This document shows, piece by piece, positions 37,372 through 48,400 of a stretch of DNA of 64,000 bases. The notes beneath the pieces were generated by a model that was not told the origin of the DNA, ran no database searches, and was given only the letters and a program-made list of their open reading frames with translations. Positions within the stretch are counted from its first letter, which is position 1, and the number at the start of each line of letters is the position of its first letter. A program made the position numbers and the translations under genes. Source of the stretch: Rubripirellula reticaptiva (lineage in GTDB: Bacteria > Planctomycetota > Planctomycetia > Pirellulales > Pirellulaceae); contig NZ_SJPX01000002.1 of the NCBI RefSeq assembly GCF_007860175.1, positions 1,116,001 to 1,180,000 on the forward strand. The letters run 5' to 3'.

Positions 37372-39138
37372 ATGTCGATAACGGTGCCGTTAAGCACCGC
37401 TACGCTGCAACTGCTTGCAGCTTTGTGTCAAATTTCTCTTCATTCGACTGACCGGAGCACCGCCGAAGTGCCATATTCCGAGCCCAACGGTGCCACTGCG
37501 GCTGCGAAAACGGTGTCCAACGGTCAATTAAGCGTTGGGGAAAAGGTGGGCTACGGCCTGGGCGACACCGCTTCGAATTTGTACTGGAAGACTTTCGAGT
37601 TCTTTCTGGTGTACTTCTATACCGACGTCTTCGGCTTGACGGCCAAGTCGGCGGGCACGCTGATGTTGGTGACGCGGATCTGGGACGCGATCAACGACCC
37701 GTTCGTGGGTTACTTGTCGGACCGTACTCGTACGACCTGGGGTCGATTTCGCCCGTACTTGGTTTGGATGGCTTTACCGTTTGCGATCACTGGAACGCTG
37801 ACGTTCTTCACGCCCGACCTGGGGCCGACCGGCAAACTGATCTACGCCTACGTCACGTACACATTGGTGATGATGATGTACACGGCGATCAACATCCCGT
37901 ACGGCGCGCTGATGGGCGTGATCACTTCCAGTTCGATTGAACGAACCAGCGTGTCAACGTACCGGTTCATCGCTGCGTTTTGCGGCGGCATTGTGGTCCA
38001 GTACTGCACCCTGGGGATGGTGCGTTACTTTGGCGGCAGCGAAACAATCTTAGTCGACGGTGTCGAGAAAGAGATTGTGATCAACGAGCAGATGGGATTC
38101 TTCTGGACCATGCTGGTGTTCTCGGTCGCCGCTGTGATTCTGTTTTTGATCACGTTTGCAACGACCACCGAACGAGTCCAGCCAGCAACAGACGTGAAGT
38201 CAACGTTCCGCGCCGATTTAAAGTTTGTGCTCACCAACAACTTGCTGCACCAACTGATGCTCGGCGGCATCGCATTTCTTGCTTGCCTGGCAACTGCGTT
38301 CTCGGCATCGACGTTGATTCCGATCCTGGCCAGCTACGTGACCCTCAACTTGCTAATGCTGGGTGTTCGAAAATATGCGATTCATCGTTTTGCAGACTCC
38401 ACCGAAGCGTCGACCTTTGAATCCGATTTCATAGACTTGCTTCACAACCGCCCTTGGATGGTATTGTTTGGATTCGGGCTACTGCAACTATCGGGCTTGT
38501 TCGTTCGCGGAGGCGCGATTCTGTACTACTTCAAGTACTACTGTGGCGATGCAGGCCTAGCGCCGAATTTCTGGGTGATCGGCAGTTTTGCTGCGATCGC
38601 AGGCATGCTGCTGACCAAACCGCTCACGCGAATCTTCGGCAAAAAGGCACTGATGATCGGATTGAATGCCGGTGTCGGCATCCTATGCGGTTGCTTTATT
38701 TTCCTAAAGCCAGACCAAGTCAACGCAATGCTTGCACTTCAAGTCGCTGGATCGTTTATCGGCGGCCCAATCCCCGTTTTGTTATGGGCGATGTATGCCG
38801 ACACGGCTGACTATTCCGAATGGCGGACTCATCGCCGCGCGACGGGTTTAGTTTTCGCGGCTGCGACGTTCTCGCAAAAAATGGGCTGTGCAGTGGGCGC
38901 CGCAATGACCGGATTCGCGCTGGACTTTTACAGCTATTCGCAACCAATCGACGGAGTCGACCAGCTGCAATCCGACACAACCCTGAATGGCCTCTGCATG
39001 ATGATGAGCGTGATCCCTGCGGGCTTTCTGTTGGCAGCGGCGGCTTGCATGCTGTTTTACAACATCAGCCACAGCCTTGAACAGCAAATTGAGGCGGACC
39101 TGCAAGCACGCAAGGCAACTGAACCGACTGTCGCTTAG
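37372..39138 (+). CDS. GPH-family (MFS) sugar:cation symporter
   Basis: 588 residues from the ATG at 37372; a GTG at 37513, just before the conserved LSVGEKVGYGLGDTASNLYW, is an alternative. Family marks: VYFYTDVFGLTAKSAGTLMLVTRIWDA, NDPFVGYLSDRTRTTWGRFRPYL, and PIPVLLWAMYADTADYSEWRTHRRATG. It is longer than the usual 450-500 residues because about 80 residues with two extra hydrophobic stretches (around MLGGIAFLACLATAF and LIPILASYVTLNLLML) are inserted before HNRPWMVLFGFGLL. Proteins of this family import glycosides, pentosides or hexuronides with Na+ or H+. First gene of the LacI-controlled run leading to the phosphorylase-like and GH16 genes. Confidence 0.93.
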   Translation: MSITVPLSTATLQLLAALCQISLHSTDRSTAEVPYSEPNGATAAAKTVSNGQLSVGEKVGYGLGDTASNLYWKTFEFFLVYFYTDVFGLTAKSAGTLMLVTRIWDAINDPFVGYLSDRTRTTWGRFRPYLVWMALPFAITGTLTFFTPDLGPTGKLIYAYVTYTLVMMMYTAINIPYGALMGVITSSSIERTSVSTYRFIAAFCGGIVVQYCTLGMVRYFGGSETILVDGVEKEIVINEQMGFFWTMLVFSVAAVILFLITFATTTERVQPATDVKSTFRADLKFVLTNNLLHQLMLGGIAFLACLATAFSASTLIPILASYVTLNLLMLGVRKYAIHRFADSTEASTFESDFIDLLHNRPWMVLFGFGLLQLSGLFVRGGAILYYFKYYCGDAGLAPNFWVIGSFAAIAGMLLTKPLTRIFGKKALMIGLNAGVGILCGCFIFLKPDQVNAMLALQVAGSFIGGPIPVLLWAMYADTADYSEWRTHRRATGLVFAAATFSQKMGCAVGAAMTGFALDFYSYSQPIDGVDQLQSDTTLNGLCMMMSVIPAGFLLAAAACMLFYNISHSLEQQIEADLQARKATEPTVA

Positions 39139-39185
39139 CCTCCGTCCGCACCCAACTTGAATCGCAACCTACCAAGCGCTGACTC

Positions 39186-42100
39186 ATGAATCACTTGGAC
39201 CTCCGATTGCCTGCCACGATCGCCCCGAACCAACCATTCCCTAACGCAATGCAACACAGCGCAATGCAACACAATGCCATCGCAAACACCGAATCGGACA
39301 ATCCCGTCATGGGCGAGTTCGTAACGATCGAGGACGCAGCATGGTACCGCATCACCAACAGCCATTTGATGCCTGAATTCTTCATGAGCATCGTCAGTTC
39401 AAGCGATCACTGGATGTTCATCTCTAGCAAGGGGGCACTGACCGCCGGACGCCAGAACGCAGACTCGGCGATGTTTCCCTATTATAGCGCCGACAAGATT
39501 GTCGACACCTCAGCCAGCACAGGTCCCAAAACTCTGCTGCGAATCAGCAAGCAAAACGGAGACGAAGTGCTTTGGGAACCATTTTCAGCTGCCCCCATTC
39601 GCGACGAAACTCGTGTGCAAAACTTGTACAAGAATGCGATTGGAAATCAAATCCGATTCGAAGAAGTCCACCACGAACTGGGATTGGTTTTTCGGTACAC
39701 GTGGGCATCTGGGCATCAGTTCGGCTTCATACGACAGTGTGAGTTGCTTAACACGACCAACGAAACAATCCAGACAACCGTCACCGATGGACTGCAAAAC
39801 CTATTGCCGAGCGGCCTCGGAAAAGACTTTCAACTTCGATTCAGCAACCTGGCAGACGCCTACAAAAAGAATGAACTCGAAAGCGAATGCGGGCTTGGCC
39901 TGTACTACCTCAGTTCCATCCCGACCGACCGCGCCGAACCCAACGAAGGACTAACAACATCGGTGGCTTGGCAACACGGACTCGACACCCCGGCGATCGC
40001 AATCAGCAACGATCAGTGGGAAAATATCCGCCGTGGTGATCAATTGAAAACCGAACGAGATGTCCGTGGACGCCGTGGCGCTTATTTCATTTCCAAGCAG
40101 TTGGAAACTGAGCCGCACCAGACGATTCGGTGGTCCATCGTTGCGGACGTAAATTATGACCACACCGACGTGACCAATTTGCGAGAAAAACTGCTCGAAC
40201 AGACAAACCAAGCTGCCGATCACGGCACGGACATCGGCAAGCAAATTGCCGACGATATTTCTGAGAATGAAGCCCAGTTGTTAGAGATATTGTCGGCGAC
40301 AGACGGACGGCAAATGGGCGAGAATCGTTCACGCATCCACCGGCACCAGTCCAGCGTGCTGTTCAACGTGATGCGGGGCGGATTCCCAGCGCGGGGCTAT
40401 GAAGTCGACACAGCAGATTTCCGAAATCATGCTCGGCAACTCAATCGTACAGTCGCCCAACGATGCGAAACGTTTCTCGCAAATCTGCCGGAAACGATAC
40501 GGATCGACAGACTGCAATCGGAAATCTTCCAAACCGGCGACCTGGATTTGATTCGAATCGCGTCGGAGTACTTGCCGCTGACGTTCAGCCGTCGGCACGG
40601 CGACCCCACACGTCCGTGGAACGAATTCTCGATCGACGTTTGGACCAAGGAGGGCAAACCGAATTTGACTTACCAAGGCAATTGGCGAGACATTTTTCAA
40701 AACTGGGAAGCACTGGCGGTCTCGTACCCTCAATTCGCTGTCAGCATGATCTTTCGCTTCGTCAACGCGTCGACGGCTGACGGCCACAATCCGTACCGAA
40801 TCTCGAAAAATGGTTTCGACTGGGAAGTCCCTGATACCAATGACCCCTGGGCGAACATTGGATACTGGGGCGACCACCAGATCATCTATTTGCTGGAACT
40901 GCTAAAGCGCGGGCGTGCAATGACACCGTCTCGTCTGAACGATTGTTTGTCACAGCCAACTTGCACGTACGCCGACATTCCGTATCGAATTCGTTCGGCA
41001 GAATCTCTGTTCCAAGACCCTCAAACAACGATCGATTTCGACTTGGCACGAGCGGCGGAGATCGATCGCCGAGTGGAAGCGATTGGTAGCGACGGAACGC
41101 TACTGTGGCGAAACGGCCAAGAACCCTATCACGTCGAACTGATCGAAAAACTACTCGTTCCCGTGCTGGCCAAGCTCACTAACTTTGTGCCTGGCGGAGG
41201 CGTGTGGCTGAACACTCAGCGCCCCGAATGGAACGACGCCAACAACGCTTTGGTCGGTAATGGCCTATCGGTAGTAACCGCTTGCTACCTACGTCAGTAC
41301 CTTAGCTTTCTGATCGATTGGTTTGAAAGCGACAAAGAATCTATCCCGGAGTCTGCAAACCTATCGCGTGAAGTTGCAGACTTGGCCGATCGAATCAACG
41401 AGATTGTGACGACTCACGCTAGCAGTTTCACAGGACCGATCAACGATGTCACACGACGTCAAATTTTGAATCAGCTGGCGAATGCAGGATCGGATTACCG
41501 AGCGAACTTGTACGCTGCCGGAATGTCTGGCGAAAAGACGGCAGTCCCGATCGAGTCCTTGGTCAAACTGCTGCAACGATCAAGAATCATGATCGACCAC
41601 ACGATCGCGTCAAATCGACGCGACGATGGCATGTACCACGCGTACAACCTAATGCATCTGAGTTCCGATAGCGCTGCGGTCATTCACCTCTATGAAATGC
41701 TCGAAGGTCAAGTTGCGGTACTCAGTAGCGGACTGCTGACAGCGGCCGAGTCGCTCTCAGTCCTTGACTCGCTTCGCGGCAGTCGGATGTACCGCGCCGA
41801 TCAACAAAGCTACATGCTTTACCCCGACCGCGAGTTGCCGCGATTCCTGGACAAGAACCATGTCAGTCCCGAATCGGTGTTGCGATCGAAGCTTGTGCAG
41901 CAAATGCTGGCCGATGGAAATACAACTTTGGTTCGACGGGATGTGCTGGGCAACGTTCACTTCAACCGCAGTTTTTGCAACTCTGCGGATTTGATAGATG
42001 CGCTAGACACCTTGCGAACGACGCCCACGTATCGCGACCTAGCATCATCGGAACGCGACTTGTTAGTCGATATCTACGAAGACACATTCCAGCATCGCAG

Positions 42101-42752
42101 TTTTACAGGTCGCTCGGGCACGTTCTTTGGCTACGAAGGACTTGGGTCGATTTATTGGCACATGGTTTCAAAACTAGCGTTAGCTGTTATGAACTTGTGC
42201 GTGGAAGAGCGTGAAGCAAATCGCGGAGGCAGATCCCAGGCTCTGCCGGGCTTGCTGCAACACTATCGCGACATTTGTCGTGGCATCGGATCGACGAAGA
42301 CGCCGTCCCAGTACGGCGCATTCCCATCCGACCCCTACTCACATTCTCCCGCCGGCGCCGGTGTCCAGCAACCTGGAATGACCGGGCAAGTGAAGGAAGA
42401 CATTCTCTCGCGATGGTCCGAAATTGGGATCCGAATCAAGCATGGGCAACTGCGTTTTGATCCAATCTTTTTTGACATCACAGAACTCATGCAACACGAT
42501 TCGTCGCTTGACTTCGTTGATGTCGGGGGAAACCGAAGCTCGCTGCCAGTTCCGACTGGATGCTTTGCCATGACGCTTTGCCAAGTTCCGATCGTCTATT
42601 GCCAAAGCGATCAACCTGGCATCACCGTCCATCGCTTAGACCAACCACAAGTGGTTCGCGACGATCTAGCGCTGACCACACCGGAGAGCGAATCGCTATT
42701 CGCTCGCCGCGGCGAAATCACTTTGATTGAAGTCCGATTCTGCCCTACCTGA
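39186..42752 (+). CDS. large phosphorylase-like glycoside enzyme (GH149/GH94-like, clan GH-Q)
   Basis: 1188 residues, no signal peptide, so probably cytoplasmic. The N-terminal 350 residues are beta-rich (YRITNSHLMPEFFMSIVSSS, then SKGALTAGRQNADSAMFPYY), like the beta-sandwich of inverting phosphorylases. The middle holds DPWANIGYWGDHQIIYLLELL and RPEWNDANNALVGNGLS with Asp684 in the place of the GH94 catalytic Asp (WNDALN). Length and motifs recall beta-1,3-oligoglucan phosphorylases (GH149). Placed between a GPH symporter and a GH16 endo-beta-1,3-glucanase, it likely cleaves imported beta-1,3-glucan oligomers with phosphate. The family assignment is by eye and the reaction is inference. Near the N-terminus MQHSAMQHNA is a small repeat; a start at a later Met is possible. 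Confidence 0.75.
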   Translation: MNHLDLRLPATIAPNQPFPNAMQHSAMQHNAIANTESDNPVMGEFVTIEDAAWYRITNSHLMPEFFMSIVSSSDHWMFISSKGALTAGRQNADSAMFPYYSADKIVDTSASTGPKTLLRISKQNGDEVLWEPFSAAPIRDETRVQNLYKNAIGNQIRFEEVHHELGLVFRYTWASGHQFGFIRQCELLNTTNETIQTTVTDGLQNLLPSGLGKDFQLRFSNLADAYKKNELESECGLGLYYLSSIPTDRAEPNEGLTTSVAWQHGLDTPAIAISNDQWENIRRGDQLKTERDVRGRRGAYFISKQLETEPHQTIRWSIVADVNYDHTDVTNLREKLLEQTNQAADHGTDIGKQIADDISENEAQLLEILSATDGRQMGENRSRIHRHQSSVLFNVMRGGFPARGYEVDTADFRNHARQLNRTVAQRCETFLANLPETIRIDRLQSEIFQTGDLDLIRIASEYLPLTFSRRHGDPTRPWNEFSIDVWTKEGKPNLTYQGNWRDIFQNWEALAVSYPQFAVSMIFRFVNASTADGHNPYRISKNGFDWEVPDTNDPWANIGYWGDHQIIYLLELLKRGRAMTPSRLNDCLSQPTCTYADIPYRIRSAESLFQDPQTTIDFDLARAAEIDRRVEAIGSDGTLLWRNGQEPYHVELIEKLLVPVLAKLTNFVPGGGVWLNTQRPEWNDANNALVGNGLSVVTACYLRQYLSFLIDWFESDKESIPESANLSREVADLADRINEIVTTHASSFTGPINDVTRRQILNQLANAGSDYRANLYAAGMSGEKTAVPIESLVKLLQRSRIMIDHTIASNRRDDGMYHAYNLMHLSSDSAAVIHLYEMLEGQVAVLSSGLLTAAESLSVLDSLRGSRMYRADQQSYMLYPDRELPRFLDKNHVSPESVLRSKLVQQMLADGNTTLVRRDVLGNVHFNRSFCNSADLIDALDTLRTTPTYRDLASSERDLLVDIYEDTFQHRSFTGRSGTFFGYEGLGSIYWHMVSKLALAVMNLCVEEREANRGGRSQALPGLLQHYRDICRGIGSTKTPSQYGAFPSDPYSHSPAGAGVQQPGMTGQVKEDILSRWSEIGIRIKHGQLRFDPIFFDITELMQHDSSLDFVDVGGNRSSLPVPTGCFAMTLCQVPIVYCQSDQPGITVHRLDQPQVVRDDLALTTPESESLFARRGEITLIEVRFCPT

Positions 42753-42812
42753 GACTTACAAACACCTTCTTCGTTCGAACCATTCCCTCCGCTAACTTTA
42801 AAGCGAGTCATC

Positions 42813-43673
42813 TTGAAAAACACGAAACACCTTTCCAAAACGGTTTCCACCGGCGTCTTTGCCCTTGCGTTTGTGATTTCATCGGCGACAGCCCAAGACA
42901 AGGCCGCTTCGACGATCTCGCCGGCCAATCAAGCAAATGACAAGGCGAGAAAACTGGTTTGGAGCGACGAGTTTAACGGCACCTCCCTTGACTACAGCAA
43001 ATGGGGCATCGAGGAGAACGCGTTTGGTGGCGGCAACCAAGAACTGCAAATCTATACCGACCGAAGCGAAAACGTCCGAGTCGAAGGCGGCAACCTAGTC
43101 TTAGAAGCTCGCCACGATAACGCTGGCATCAGCGGAACGACTCGCGAATACTCAGCCGGCCGAGTTCGCACGAAGAACCGTGGCGATTGGAAATACGGAC
43201 GCATCGAAGTCCGTGCAAAACTACCCATTGGACAGGGAATCTGGCCGGCGATCTGGATGCTGCCGACTGACAACAAGTACGGTACCTGGGCATCGAGCGG
43301 TGAAATTGACATCATGGAATACCGCGGGCAAACGCCCAACGAAGTTCTGGGAACTTTGCACTATGGCGGCGTGTGGCCCAACAATACGCACACCGGCGCG
43401 AGCATGAAGCTAGACCAAGGCAACTTTTCGGACGACTTCCATACCTTTGCTATGGATTGGCAAGAAGGAAAAATCACGTGGTCCGTCGATGGAAAACCTT
43501 ACCAAACCCAGACCAGTTGGACGTCCGCAGGCGGCGAATTCCCAGCCCCCTTTGACCAACGGTTCCACCTGTTGCTGAACTTGGCCGTCGGCGGCGGATT
43601 TGTCGGCGCCCCCGACGACTCCACATCGTTCCCACAACAGATGCTGATTGATTTCGTTCGTGTCTATCAATGA
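42813..43673 (+). CDS. GH16 family endo-beta-1,3-glucanase (laminarinase-like), secreted
   Basis: 286 residues. It starts with TTG at 42813 (GCGAG upstream), giving a signal peptide (FALAFVISSATAQ) that makes the choice convincing. Catalytic motif GEIDIMEYRGQ has nucleophile Glu164, Asp166 and acid/base Glu169, in the form with the extra residue (ExDxxE) typical of laminarinases rather than agarases. Other family segments: KLVWSDEFNGTSLDYSKW, YTDRSENVRVEGGNLVLEAR, YGRIEVRAKLPIGQGIWPA, FHLLLNLAVGGGFVG. It cuts beta-1,3-glucans such as laminarin outside the cell or in the periplasm, feeding the symporter and phosphorylase-like protein encoded just upstream. Confidence 0.95.
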   Translation: MKNTKHLSKTVSTGVFALAFVISSATAQDKAASTISPANQANDKARKLVWSDEFNGTSLDYSKWGIEENAFGGGNQELQIYTDRSENVRVEGGNLVLEARHDNAGISGTTREYSAGRVRTKNRGDWKYGRIEVRAKLPIGQGIWPAIWMLPTDNKYGTWASSGEIDIMEYRGQTPNEVLGTLHYGGVWPNNTHTGASMKLDQGNFSDDFHTFAMDWQEGKITWSVDGKPYQTQTSWTSAGGEFPAPFDQRFHLLLNLAVGGGFVGAPDDSTSFPQQMLIDFVRVYQ

Positions 43674-43716
43674 ACACGCCTGCAATCAGCATCTTGATTC
43701 AGTCCAGAATTCAAGT

Positions 43717-45120
43717 CTACTGCTGACGCAGTGACGAAAAATTCTTCGCATCAGGGTGAGCTGGCAAAGTGGCTTTCCATTTTTTCAGCTCGCCTACGAG
43801 CTCTTTGACAACCGCCGGTTTGCTGTCGCTAAGATCGGTCGCTTCATAGGGATCAGCGACAATGTCATAGAGTTCAACGTAAGAAGAATCTTGGCTCGCC
43901 AACAGCTTCCAGTTCTTACTAACGACACAGAACGCAACCCAGTGGTAAGACTCAACTTGCCCCGGCTTCCCATGTCCGGACATTTTCCAAAATAGCGGTT
44001 TACTGCGTCCCAAGCTAGATTTCCCCGTCAACTCAGCAAGCTGGCCGATACCATCGGGCTGATATCCGCCGGGAAGTTCAACATCGGCGATATCACAAAA
44101 AGTTGGCAACAGGTCGACCGCCGAAATCATTAAATCGTTGTCAACTTTGCCTGCAGCAATTTTACCTGGCCAACGAGCGATGAACGGCACATTGATGCCG
44201 CCTTCGAACAAGGAAGCCTTGTAGCCTTTTCGTCCTGCCGTGATGCCTTTGGACGCTGCGATACCGAAACCGGCACCGGTTGCCGAATCGTATGTTAGGT
44301 CGAGAGCCGCCGACGACTTTGCTCGCGCCGGCCCATTGTCTGAGCTGAAAATGACGAGCGTATTGTCGACCAAGTCCAAACGTTCAAGCGCCTGCAAAAC
44401 TTCGCCGATTCGATCGTCTGCGTGCGACAACACCGATGCATAGATTTCGTCATTTTCGCCGAGCCCGCTGTCACGGAATCGCCATCGATACTTTGGAACG
44501 ACGTGAAACGGTGTGTGAGGTTCGTGAATCCACAGGTTGACAAAGAATGGCTTGCCAGCTTTTTGACTGTTTTCGATAAACGACACAGCGTTCGTCGCAT
44601 CTTCGTGAACCGGCATTTGTTCGCCCGAACAATTAAAGGCACCATACGCGTCGTAACCGTAAACCGAAGGCGTCGGCGAATCGGGAATCATGTCGTTGGA
44701 CAAATGCCACTTTCCAAAATGGCCTGTCGCATATCCCGCCGATTGCAATAGCCTCGGCATGGTTATCGCATTCGTGTCCAGCCAGTCAGGCATGTTCCGT
44801 TTTGCATTGCTGGGCACCCAGGCAAAGTGCCCATCGATATTGAACCGTGCCGGAAAATGTCCCGTCATGACCGCGGTTCGGCTCGGCGAACAAACTCCGC
44901 TAGCGACCGTGAACCGATGAAAGTCAGTACCCTCGCGAGCCAATCGATCGATATTCGGTGTTTTTACATAAGGATGTCCGTGACAACTCAGATCGCCCCA
45001 ACCCCAGTCATCGGCAAAAATGAACAAAATATTCGGCTTGGTGGCCGCCGTTTCGGCGGCCCGCACAAGCGTCGAGCCAAAACACGTCAATAGGACGGCG
45101 ATGAATGTGAAACGATTCAC
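43717..45120 (-). CDS. type I sulfatase (secreted)
   Basis: 467 residues with signal peptide MNRFTFIAVLLTCFGSTLVRA and the sequence KPNILFIFADDWGWGDLSC. The formylglycine motif is CSPSRTAVMTG with Cys77. GHFGKWHL supplies the lysine and histidine, and IFSSDNGPAR metal ligands. The C-terminal subdomain has VELYDIVADPYEATDLS. Convergent with the GH16 gene, so it is not in that operon, but proximity suggests use on related algal polymers. Substrate not readable. Confidence 0.94.
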   Translation of the reverse strand: MNRFTFIAVLLTCFGSTLVRAAETAATKPNILFIFADDWGWGDLSCHGHPYVKTPNIDRLAREGTDFHRFTVASGVCSPSRTAVMTGHFPARFNIDGHFAWVPSNAKRNMPDWLDTNAITMPRLLQSAGYATGHFGKWHLSNDMIPDSPTPSVYGYDAYGAFNCSGEQMPVHEDATNAVSFIENSQKAGKPFFVNLWIHEPHTPFHVVPKYRWRFRDSGLGENDEIYASVLSHADDRIGEVLQALERLDLVDNTLVIFSSDNGPARAKSSAALDLTYDSATGAGFGIAASKGITAGRKGYKASLFEGGINVPFIARWPGKIAAGKVDNDLMISAVDLLPTFCDIADVELPGGYQPDGIGQLAELTGKSSLGRSKPLFWKMSGHGKPGQVESYHWVAFCVVSKNWKLLASQDSSYVELYDIVADPYEATDLSDSKPAVVKELVGELKKWKATLPAHPDAKNFSSLRQQ

Positions 45121-45408
45121 GGGTACTCTTTCTAGGTCAAAGGATTAAAGAACAGTGTGTATGCGACGCACCCCCAAGCGATGAAATGAGCTCTCGACTT
45201 ACCTATTTCTGAGTCGGGTATCCGAGAGCATTTCCAACGACACATCGCATACGATAGGCGTGAGTCACGCACCTGATGATCTTAAATGCCGGGAGAGATC
45301 CGTTGTGATGCCGAGACCGTTTTTCTCGCATTTCACCAGTCTTCCTGCACCCCGACGATCACCGGTGATCCGGGACATTCCTGACAGCGATATGAATTTG
45401 GTTGATTG

Positions 45409-48400
45409 ATGAAGCAAAGATATTTGGAACGCTGCATTGCAATCATCGGATGTATGCTTTGCGTCTTGCTGGGATGCGAGTCAAAATCGCCTGCTCCAAT
45501 CGCTGAACAGGGACACGCGAGCGTTGCTGCGTCCAAAGATTCACCGGCGGCGGATCCACTTGTTCAGTTGCGTTTAGCCGTTGCGGCAAACGATTGGCCC
45601 ACGGCTTGGGATTTGGCACGTCCGGTGCTGGTCAGCCATCCGGGCGAAGTGGCTGTCATGGTCGAAGTCGCCCAAGTCGCCTACAGAACTGACCACAAAA
45701 ACTTTGCAGTCGACCTGCTGTTGGACGCGACGAAGATCGACCAGTACGCCGACCAATCGCTGGTCAATCGCGCAGTGATCGCAATGATCGATGCTGGCGA
45801 CATGTTTCGCGCGATCGATTTGCTTGAGCTAGCCGTAGAAAAGTATCCCGAGCGTCCTGTGTTGCGACGATTGCTTTTTGATCTGCTGGTGGGTGCCGAA
45901 TATCGTGACCGCGCGGCTCGGCATGGACGCGTTCTGGTGACACAGCGCGCCTTTGACTTTCCGCTGTTGCTTTCACTCGACAACCATCATCGCCGGATGG
46001 AGGACAATGGCCCGATGAAGATCATCTTCAAACGGAGTGCGGATGATCGGCGAGTTTTGATTGGAACGGCACGAACGGAGTTTGACGACTCGGACTACTT
46101 GAAGTCCGCCGAGAGCTGCGAGTTGATTCTTGCGACGTATCCGGACTTCGTGCCCGCGCGAGACCTATACGGTCGATCGCTGGCGAATTCGAAACAATGG
46201 AAACCGCTTGCACGATGGCTAAAGACCAACATCGTCTCGCAAGACAATTCGGTTGAAAAGTCTTGGTCCGATTGGTTAACGCTAGGCGATTTGCATCGGC
46301 AAAACGGCGACGCCCCACGTGCCAGGCGTGCTTTCTGGGAAGCGGCAAAGATATCCAGCGACAACGCTCTGGTTTGGGCGAAGCTCGCCGAGGTGTTACC
46401 AAACGAATCGGCGGTGGTGGAAAAAGCTCGGTTGCTTTTCAAGCTTCGACAATCGTACAGCGAGTTTGCCAGAGGTGATCAAGCGACAGCAACGACCGAC
46501 ACTCTACGCCACGTGATTTCAATCGCCGAAATTTTGAAACAAGACTGTCGACTCTGGCTCGCCGAAGCATGGGCGGCCAAGGCGCAGACGCTACGGCCAC
46601 CACCCGAACTGCTGACAACCAATGCGGAAAAAAGCTCTCTCGATGAATACAACGCATGGCACGAAAAAGTCGTGACGCTGCGTCAGTCTTTGGTCAGCGA
46701 TTTACGCAAGAACACGCCATGGCAAACGACGCCGCTGATGTTGTCGCTCGATCTTGATACAGAGAGCGATCCGCTATCAATGGGTGCTGCGATGGCAGAA
46801 AACACAAGGGCAACCAACGCCGCAGCCAAACGGGCCCCAGCAAAGATCGCGAAGCCAAACGCTGAATTGTTGGTCGATCTACGCGATGAAGCCGGTCAGC
46901 GAGGAATACACTTTCAGGGCCGAACCGCAGAACATTTAGACGAGCCTGGCATCGCGTTTTACGCGACGCTCGGATGCGGAGGAGGCACGATCGACTTTGA
47001 TCTTGATGGATGGCAAGACCTGTACTTGATGGCTGCGGGAGGCCGACCGGGCCAAGACGATTCGGTTGCGAATGCAATGTTTCGGAACCTTGACGGCACC
47101 TATCAATCAGCCACGACGTCGACCGGAACCGGCGATATGGGTTTTGGCCAGGGTGTCTCGGTCGGTGACATCAACAGCGACGGGTTCCCCGACCTGCTAC
47201 TGCTCAACTACGGCAAAAACCGTATCCTCGTTAATAACGGCGACGGTACCTTCACGGACCAATCACGGCGATGGCTTCCCGATTCCTCATGGTGCTGGTC
47301 AACGAGTGGCGCGATCGCCGACCTTGATCTCGACGGGATTCCAGATGTTTTTGTGGTCAACTACTGCGCCGGAACGGATCCTATCGACCGGGTTTGCGGT
47401 GGCAGAACGCAGAACGACGAAACCACATCGATCCCCTCGCATCGAGCATGCTCACCCGCCGCTTTCAGCGGACAGCCCGACGAAGTCCTGCTTGGACAAC
47501 CGGACGGCCGATTACAACCGATCGGCGAATCAGAACGCGGGGATCTTGCCGTTGCTGACCGAGGACTCGGCTTGGTGATCGGCCAGCTTGACGACCAAGC
47601 CGGGCTGGAAGTTTTTGTCGCCAACGATATGAGCTTGAATCACTTTTTTCCAATCCCGGCCCGAACAGATCGCAAACGTGAGCTCCCCATCATGGACGCA
47701 GCAATATCGCGGGGCCTGGCAGGCGATTCGCAACAATCAGCCCTTGGATCCATGGGGATCGCGGCGGGCGATCTTGATCGTGACGGCGACCTTGACTTCT
47801 ATGTCACCAACTTCGCTTTTGAATCGAATACGCTTCATCTTCAGGATTCATCGCGGGCTTGGATCGACAACACGTTCGCATCTGGATTGCTGAACGTGAC
47901 GCGTCCGTTGGTCGGCTTTGGGACTCAATTCGTTGACTTGGACAATGACGGCTGGGAAGAAATCGTCGTGACCAACGGGCATGTCGATTTCTATTCGGCC
48001 AATCCCGCGGACGCTTTTTATGCACAGCCGATGCAGATTTACCAAAGGTCCGAACTATCGACTTACGCACAACCGCCAATCCGAAATAAAGATGTGCCCA
48101 ACGACGATGGATACTTGTCGCAAAACCATGTTGGGCGTGCACTGTGGACGACGGATGTCAACAGAGACGACCGAGTTGATTTGGTGATCACCCACCAAAC
48201 TGAACCGGTCGCGGTTCTGATCAACCACACTGAACCGATCCACAAATCCGTCAGTTTCGAATTGCGAGGGACGGTTGGCTGTCGCGATGCGGTTGGGTCG
48301 ATTGTCGAACTTGAATCCGGTGATCATCGCGAACGAAAATCGCTGGTGGCTGGCGACGGATTTCTGTGCCAAAACGAAAATGTGATCCGCTTTACTTTGC

